Below are positions 58,792 through 64,000 of a stretch of DNA of 64,000 bases, one piece after another. A program made the translations under genes and the position numbers. Numbering within the stretch: position 1 is the stretch's first letter; every line of letters starts with the position of its first letter. The DNA comes from Marilutibacter spongiae (lineage in GTDB: Bacteria; Pseudomonadota; Gammaproteobacteria; Xanthomonadales; Xanthomonadaceae): positions 1 to 64,000 of the forward strand of contig NZ_JACHTF010000019.1 in NCBI RefSeq assembly GCF_014145325.1. The letters run 5' to 3'. A model generated the notes under the pieces. That model worked only from the letters and a program-made list of their open reading frames with translations. It was not told the origin of the DNA and searched no databases.

Positions 58792-61539
58792 ATGAGCGGC
58801 GGGGCTCCACCGGACGACGCCTCCGTGCCCTGGCTCGCCGCGCTGGCCCTGGTCGAACGCGTGCTCGAACTGCCGGCAGAGCAGCGCCAGGCGGCACTCG
58901 ACCACTTCGGCGGCGATCCTGAAACCCGGGCACTGGCCCGCCGCATGCTCGCGGCGAGCGAGTCGACCAGCGTGCTCGACGCCCCGCTGCCGCCCCTGGC
59001 CGAGGCGAGCGAGGCCGACGAAGCGCACCACGCCTTGCTCGTCGGACAGCGCCTGGGCCGCTGGCTGCTGACCGGGCTGCTGGGCCAGGGTGGCATGTCG
59101 GCGGTCTACCGGGCGCGCTCCCTCACGCCGCCGGTCGGCCAGGAAGCCGCCCTGAAACTGCTCTCGCTGGCAGCCGCCACGCCGGAAGGGCGCATCCGCT
59201 TCCAGCGCGAGATCGACATCCTCGTCCGGCTGCGGCATCCGGGCATCGCCCCGGTCCACGACGCCGGCTTCGCCGCCGACGGCACGCCCTGGTTCGCGAT
59301 GGGCCTGGTGGAAGGGGTGGACATCGCCACCTGGCAGCAGGAGCAGGGCCTCGACGTCAACGACTGCGTGGAGCTGTTCCTGCAGGTCTGCGACGCGGTG
59401 GCCTACGCGCACCGGCACCTGGTGGTCCATCGCGACATCAAGCCTTCGAACGTGCTCGTCGATTCCAGTGGACGGGCGATCCTGCTCGACTTCGGCATCT
59501 CCCGGTTGCTTGAAGGCGACATGCAGGACGCCACGTCGACCGGCCTGTATGCGTTCACACCGCGCTACGCCGCGCCCGAGCAGCTCAACGGCGGTGCGAT
59601 CAGCACGGCTACCGACGTGTTCGGCCTCGGCAGCCTGCTGCACTTGCTCCTGGTGGGCAGGCCGCCGCTCTTCGACGCCAGCGCGGCGGACGCCGAATGC
59701 CGGGCGCCGGCCACCCTGCTCGACCGTCGCAACGATCGGAACCGGCGGCGCCTGTTGGGCGGCGACCTGGGCGCGATCCTGCAGCGCGCGCTCGCCCGAG
59801 ACCCCGCGCGGCGCTATCCCGGCGCGGCGGAACTGGCCATGGACCTGCGTGCCTGGCGCGAAGGGCGGCCGGTCAGCGCACAGCGCGACGGCAAGGCGTA
59901 CCGCTTCCGTCGCTTCGTCGCCCGACATCGCGTTTCCAGCGGCCTGGCGGCGGGACTGGCGATCAGCCTGCTGGCCGGCCTGGCCGGCTTTGCCTGGCAG
60001 GCGCACCACGCTCGCCAGCAAGCTTCCATCGCACGCGACGCCGAACGCGTCGCGGCCGACGCCCAGGCGCGCGCCGAGCGCGAACTGCAACGCTCCGAGG
60101 CCGTGCGCGGGTACATCGGCGAGATATTCGCCGTCGCCAATCCCGGCAGCGGCCGCGAGATCAATCCAACCGAGTTCGTCGCCTCCGCCGACGCCCTGGT
60201 GACCGACGACATGGAGGCGACGCAACCCGAACTTGCCGCGGACCTGCACATCTTCATCAGCGGTCTGCGGAGGGCAACGGGCGACTACGAAGGCGGCATG
60301 GCCTCGCTCACCGAGGCGGTGTCGGTGCTCGACGCGGCGGGCGTGCAGGCGCCCGGCCTTCGCGTGCGCGCCTGGAGCGAGGCCGGCAGTACGTCGCGCA
60401 CACTGGGCCGGCAACGCGAGGCCTTCGACTTCTTCGGCAAGGCACTCGCCGCCGCCGATGCGGCACGACTCGGCGACGACGCCCGGACGATGCTCGCGCT
60501 CGACAGGCTCGCTGCGGAGTCGGCGTTCTCCGGCAAGGACCAGCCCGTCGATGCCCTGTCGACGCTTCTGGGGCGGATCGAGTCCGACGATGCATTGCGC
60601 GGTACCCGGGTCCACATGACGGCACTGGATTACCTGTCGACAGCGGTGCGCCTGGCGGGTGGCGACAACTTTCCGCTCCAGGGCAGGCGCCTGGCCATCG
60701 CACCCGCGGTCTATGCCGACGAACCCGGTTGGCTGGCCTTCACCTATGCCGACGCCGTGCCCACCTACCGCGCCCGGCGCGACTTCGAGACCGCGGGGCG
60801 GCTCGCCGCCGAGGCAATCGAGATCGCCGATCGCGTCTACCAGGCGCCGAACGTTGTCGCCGCCATCGTGTACTGCAATGCCGCGGGGCTGGCGCTGCAG
60901 ACCGGTCGCAACGCCGAGGCCAGGTCCTTGATCGAGCGGGCCATCGCCATCGACGCGGTCCTGCAACGGCGCTACCTGCATGCCGCCTCCTGCCTGTTCC
61001 ACCAGGCCGAAGCAGCGATCGCGACCGGCCACCCCGGCCCGGCGCTCGAGGCGCTGGATGCCACCGACGCCATGCTCGACGCGCTCGCCACGGCCCCTGA
61101 CGCGTCCCTGCGCGGCGAGAGTTGCGGCCTGCGCGCCCTGGTGCACCTGCGCTCGGGCGACGCGACCGCCGCGACACGCGCCCTGTCCGCCTGCGAGGCA
61201 CTCCACGGCCGCATCAACCGCTACCTGCCGCCGGCCCTGGCCTGGCGCGCCGCGTGGATGGGCGACCCGGGCGAGGCATCGCGGGTGCTCGCTCCCTGGC
61301 TGGAGGCTCATCCCCTTCCACACGACGCCCCCGACCGGCTCATGGGCTGGCAGCTCGACTGGATGATCGCCTCGCTCGGGAACATGCCGGACGCCGACGC
61401 CAGGCGCCAGGCATTGCGTGCATCCGTGGCGGCGATTCCCGGAAAATGGGACGATCGCGACGCGCTGCTCGCCTGCCTGGATCGTGGCGACGGGCGGGCG
61501 GGATGCCTGGCCCAAGCCGGGGAGCGGCGGGCACGCTGA
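58792..61539 (+). CDS. Ser/Thr protein kinase with TPR-like sensor region, 915 aa
   Basis: A membrane Hanks-type kinase. The kinase domain (about 85-360) has the Gly loop GQGGMSAVY (98-106), Lys122 in ALKLL, Glu140, HRD (213-215) in VVHRDIKPSNVLV, DFG (233-235) and APEQL. One membrane helix lies near 383-402 (GLAAGLAISLLAGLAGFAW), followed by a heptad segment and about 480 residues of TPR-like helices, probably periplasmic. An N-terminal about 80-residue helical domain (QRQAALDHFGGDPETRALAR) precedes the kinase and is often seen in proteobacterial kinases beside this sigma type. It probably activates the sigma factor two genes upstream. Confidence 0.92.
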   Translation: MSGGAPPDDASVPWLAALALVERVLELPAEQRQAALDHFGGDPETRALARRMLAASESTSVLDAPLPPLAEASEADEAHHALLVGQRLGRWLLTGLLGQGGMSAVYRARSLTPPVGQEAALKLLSLAAATPEGRIRFQREIDILVRLRHPGIAPVHDAGFAADGTPWFAMGLVEGVDIATWQQEQGLDVNDCVELFLQVCDAVAYAHRHLVVHRDIKPSNVLVDSSGRAILLDFGISRLLEGDMQDATSTGLYAFTPRYAAPEQLNGGAISTATDVFGLGSLLHLLLVGRPPLFDASAADAECRAPATLLDRRNDRNRRRLLGGDLGAILQRALARDPARRYPGAAELAMDLRAWREGRPVSAQRDGKAYRFRRFVARHRVSSGLAAGLAISLLAGLAGFAWQAHHARQQASIARDAERVAADAQARAERELQRSEAVRGYIGEIFAVANPGSGREINPTEFVASADALVTDDMEATQPELAADLHIFISGLRRATGDYEGGMASLTEAVSVLDAAGVQAPGLRVRAWSEAGSTSRTLGRQREAFDFFGKALAAADAARLGDDARTMLALDRLAAESAFSGKDQPVDALSTLLGRIESDDALRGTRVHMTALDYLSTAVRLAGGDNFPLQGRRLAIAPAVYADEPGWLAFTYADAVPTYRARRDFETAGRLAAEAIEIADRVYQAPNVVAAIVYCNAAGLALQTGRNAEARSLIERAIAIDAVLQRRYLHAASCLFHQAEAAIATGHPGPALEALDATDAMLDALATAPDASLRGESCGLRALVHLRSGDATAATRALSACEALHGRINRYLPPALAWRAAWMGDPGEASRVLAPWLEAHPLPHDAPDRLMGWQLDWMIASLGNMPDADARRQALRASVAAIPGKWDDRDALLACLDRGDGRAGCLAQAGERRAR

Positions 61540-61621
61540 AACCCGCGTGGCCCCTTTGGCGGCGAAACCTCGAATGTCGGTGCGAGCGGAACGAATCCGC
61601 CACCGACCCGAGGAGTCCGCC

Positions 61622-62743
61622 ATGCAACGATACACCCGTTCCGTCCTGGTCCTGCTGCCGCTCGCGATGCTGCTGGCGGCGCCCCCGCCGGCCGATGCCG
61701 GCGAGTGGTTGCGAAAGCTCAAGCGCGTCGCCGGGGATGCCGTGCAGCAGGAAGTCGAGGACAAGGTCGACGAGCAGAGCCGCCGCGTCGCCCGCTGCGC
61801 GATGGGCGACGAAGCCTGCGTGTCGCGCGCGCAGGCGCGCGGCGACATCGTCCAGATGGAAGTGCAAGGCGACAGCCCTGCCCCGCTGCCAGGCGCTGGC
61901 CCGTCCACCGACATTCCCCTGGTCAGTCCCTACCCCGGCTCGGTGCGGACCGACCGCGACGTCCAGGCCCATGCAGACTACGTCCGCATCACCGGCTTTG
62001 CGAACCGACGGCCCACCACCGAGCCGCTCGAAGGCAGGCTGACCTACGTGCGCTACCGCAACCCGGCCGGACGCTCCACGCTCGAGATCCTGCGCCATTA
62101 CCGCGAAGCGCTGGTCGCGCAGGGGTTTCGCCTCGACTGGGAATGCGCGTCGAGGAAGGCGTGCGGCAGCACCGGCTTCCACGACGGCCGGTCCTACTCG
62201 TGGAAGGACATCAACGGCCTCAACCCCGGCATCGCCGGGGACACGCGCTATTTCACCGGACGCACGTCCCATGAGAACGGCTTCGCGTACGTGTCGATCT
62301 CCATCAATCCCCAGGTCACCGACCTCCAGGTGCTCGAGACTCCGGCGGTACAGGCGAAAGGAGGCGGCGTGACCGCCGATTCCCTCGCCAGCGGCCTCGC
62401 GAAGGACGGCAAGGTCACCCTGGATGGCATCCATTTCGACACCGGGCGGGCGACGCTGCGGTCCGAATCCGGGCCCGCGCTCGACGCGGCCGCGCGCCTC
62501 ATGCGGGAGCAGCCGGCGCTGAGGCTGGCCGTGGTCGGCCACACCGACAGCAGCGGCGATCCAGCGGCGAACCTGCAGCTCTCCAGGCAGCGCGCCGGGA
62601 CTGTCCTCGCGGCGCTCGTCTCGCGAGGCGTGCCCGCGGCGCGCCTGAGCGCGAGCGGTCGCGGCAGCGGCATGCCGGTCGCGAGCAACGCCACCGAAGC
62701 GGGACGTGCACTGAACCGCCGCGTCGAACTGGTGAAGCCGTGA
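61622..62743 (+). CDS. OmpA-family outer-membrane/peptidoglycan-binding protein, 373 aa
   Basis: A signal peptide ends in PPPADA-GEWL. The middle part (about 95-235; VSPYPGSVRTDRDVQAHADY, LRHYREALVAQGFRLDWECA) is similar in style to DUF4892-like OmpA fusions. The last about 115 residues are an OmpA C-terminal domain (VTLDGIHFDTGRATLRSESG, LAVVGHTDSSGDPAANLQLS, ALNRRVELVK) that binds meso-diaminopimelate in the wall; the binding Asp is in HTDSSGD and the Arg in LNRRVEL. ATG 61622 has AGGAG 11 bases upstream. The next gene starts within its stop (TGATG). Confidence 0.88.
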   Translation: MQRYTRSVLVLLPLAMLLAAPPPADAGEWLRKLKRVAGDAVQQEVEDKVDEQSRRVARCAMGDEACVSRAQARGDIVQMEVQGDSPAPLPGAGPSTDIPLVSPYPGSVRTDRDVQAHADYVRITGFANRRPTTEPLEGRLTYVRYRNPAGRSTLEILRHYREALVAQGFRLDWECASRKACGSTGFHDGRSYSWKDINGLNPGIAGDTRYFTGRTSHENGFAYVSISINPQVTDLQVLETPAVQAKGGGVTADSLASGLAKDGKVTLDGIHFDTGRATLRSESGPALDAAARLMREQPALRLAVVGHTDSSGDPAANLQLSRQRAGTVLAALVSRGVPAARLSASGRGSGMPVASNATEAGRALNRRVELVKP

Positions 62744-63306
62744 TGCGCGCGCCTCCGATCACTTGCACGGGCCTCCTGCTGCTGGCGCTCCCCTGGCCAA
62801 TGGCCTCACACGCCGCCGATGCCGCTCCCTCTGCATGGTGCGATCGACTGCTGCCCGTCGCGGCGATCGCCGAGGCGGTGGGCGCGTCCAGCACCGGGCT
62901 CGAGCGCGTCGCCACCGGCGTGGTGGCCGAGGACGACCGGCACTGCCATCGCCGCTACCGGATCGGCCAGGTGCCCGCCAGCGACGAACTGATCCTGATG
63001 GTGACGCCCGCGCGCGACGCGGGCGCGGCCCGTGCCGCGGTCGACGGAATGGCTCGCGACGCCACGGCGGCGCACTACTTCGGTCTGTCGCGACCCACGG
63101 GGCTTGGCGACGCGGCCGTCCACTACCGCCGGCGCGACCCCTTGAGCGAAGCTCGCATGGGACTGCACGTGAACTTCGCGATGTCGGGCCAGGTCGTCGA
63201 GCTGGCGTACCACAACGTCGACGACGGCGAACGCAACAAGTTCGTGCAGGCCAGCAGCGAGGTCGAAGCCATCGCGCGCGGCATCGCCGCGAGGATGACG
63301 CCATGA
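62743..63306 (+). CDS. Exported hypothetical protein, 187 aa
   Basis: A signal peptide (GLLLLALPWPMASHA-ADA) is followed by an about 160-residue domain with a Cys pair (WCDRLL and HCHRRYR) and a strand-rich middle (ELILMVTPARDAGAARAAVD). Not assigned. ATG 62743 is preferred; GTG 62740 would add one residue. It overlaps the stop of the OmpA gene (TGATG), and its own stop overlaps the next gene (ATGA). Part of one secreted-protein operon. Confidence 0.82.
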   Translation: MRAPPITCTGLLLLALPWPMASHAADAAPSAWCDRLLPVAAIAEAVGASSTGLERVATGVVAEDDRHCHRRYRIGQVPASDELILMVTPARDAGAARAAVDGMARDATAAHYFGLSRPTGLGDAAVHYRRRDPLSEARMGLHVNFAMSGQVVELAYHNVDDGERNKFVQASSEVEAIARGIAARMTP

Positions 63307-64000
63307 ACCGCCGCGTCGCCGCCGGCAGCGCGGGCCTGGCCCTGCTCGCCGCGGCGGCGGCATGGGCCTGGGCGAGCGGTGCGATCCCCCACCCGTTCGC
63401 ACCGGCGGACCCGCCGATCGAATTGGTCGAATCAGGCTCCTCGAAGGCCCGCGACCTGGGCGAGCGCTTCGAACCGTCGCCCAAGCCTTCCCTACCCGAC
63501 GGCACCCTGCCAGGCACGGCCGATCCCTTCCATGTACCGGACCGGCTGGTCGACAAGCCTCCGCGGCCCGCCGACGACCCGCCCGGCTGGCAGAACCCCT
63601 TCGACATGCCCAGCGACCTGGTCAAACCCGCGGACCTCACGGCGGAGGCCTGGCAGCGGCGCAAGCGCGCGCGCGAAGCCGCCTTTGGCGCGGAAAGCCG
63701 CTTCCCGGCCAATCCGCAGGACGACCGGGGCAGCTTCCGCTTCGACTGGGCCATCGTGCACACCGTCGACAGCGCCGACCTGCTCGCGGATTTCGAGTAC
63801 CACGTCAACAGCGCGGACGGCAGCGCCCTCGTCGCCGGGGATGCGATCCGCCCCCTGCTGGGGCACCTGCCAGCGGCCGCAGACATCGATTTCTTGCTCC
63901 GCAAGGCGAACGGCGACCTCCTCGCCTGCGGGACGCACGATCGCGTCGGCAAGGCTTGCCTCAAGCTCGGCGAGGACCTGCCCGCGGCCTTCGCCTGGCT
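63303..64000 (+). CDS. Exported hypothetical protein, partial at window end
   Basis: ATG 63303 opens a frame that stays open to the end of the window, at least 232 residues. A signal anchor or signal peptide (GLALLAAAAAWAWASGAI) is followed by a Pro/Asp-rich segment (about 30-105; PPRPADDPPGWQNPFDMPSD) and a domain beginning near FRFDWAIVHTVDSADLLADF. Not recognised. It is coupled to the upstream gene by an ATGA overlap. Confidence 0.8.
   Translation, partial: MNRRVAAGSAGLALLAAAAAWAWASGAIPHPFAPADPPIELVESGSSKARDLGERFEPSPKPSLPDGTLPGTADPFHVPDRLVDKPPRPADDPPGWQNPFDMPSDLVKPADLTAEAWQRRKRAREAAFGAESRFPANPQDDRGSFRFDWAIVHTVDSADLLADFEYHVNSADGSALVAGDAIRPLLGHLPAAADIDFLLRKANGDLLACGTHDRVGKACLKLGEDLPAAFAW

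Noticed and set aside
56863-61914. A very long minus-strand open frame running across the yfhM start, sigma and kinase genes
   Set aside because: Antisense to the sigma and kinase genes, with low-complexity composition and no domain.

Overview
The window looks like a chromosome segment of a high-GC gammaproteobacterium of the Xanthomonadaceae (Lysobacter/Luteimonas-like; inferred from gene content such as ldh-ivd-mccB leucine catabolism, a fused IcmF-type mutase, pbpC-yfhM and pilH, from codon use, and from dense short intergenic repeats). No rRNA, CRISPR or prophage was seen. There is one tRNA, for Ser(UGA).

Layout. 1-120: edge of an IS3-family element. 420-1502: pyrC. 1.8-13.7 kb: an accessory stretch with unknown genes, a PD-(D/E)XK-like protein next to a membrane protein, a secreted metallo-beta-lactamase-fold hydrolase, an SRAP protein, and a low-GC two-gene operon of an OLD-type ATPase/TOPRIM nuclease and a UvrD-like helicase (Gabija-like defence). 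13.9-30.3 kb: branched-chain and acyl-CoA metabolism (icmF, ldh, ivd, thiolase, mccB) with two Ala-rich lipoproteins and an HscC-type Hsp70/J-like pair. 30.4-32.6 kb: bactofilin operon, then a long repeat field ending in tRNA-Ser. 32.6-45.6 kb: fumC, purB, roxA and the 2-oxoglutarate dehydrogenase operon sucA-sucB-lpdA, then a methyltransferase and a LOG protein. 45.6-50.2 kb: a GIY-YIG nuclease framed by repeats, acuI, pilH, cbpA, a peroxiredoxin and a GNAT enzyme. 50.2-57.6 kb: pbpC with a bacterial alpha-2-macroglobulin. 57.8-64.0 kb: an ECF-like sigma factor, a Ser/Thr kinase and several exported proteins, cut by the window end.

How the genes fit together. Leucine dehydrogenase, isovaleryl-CoA dehydrogenase, the methylcrotonyl-CoA carboxylase carboxyltransferase and a thiolase cover much of leucine degradation. 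The biotin carboxylase subunit, the hydratase and the lyase are not here. SucAB-Lpd and FumC are TCA enzymes. HscC and its J-like partner overlap by one base. PbpC and the lipoprotein macroglobulin form the known periplasmic pair.

Most unusual observations: (i) two 154-bp repeats directly behind tRNA-Ser, each starting with the last 16 nt of the tRNA and each holding a small Arg-rich ORF, an architecture like E. coli tyrT/rtT; (ii) at least five in-frame intrusions of intergenic repeat DNA inside icmF; (iii) a GIY-YIG nuclease gene bracketed by palindromic repeats that recur across the window; (iv) an enlarged Gabija-like operon. All family assignments were made by eye; no database search was run.
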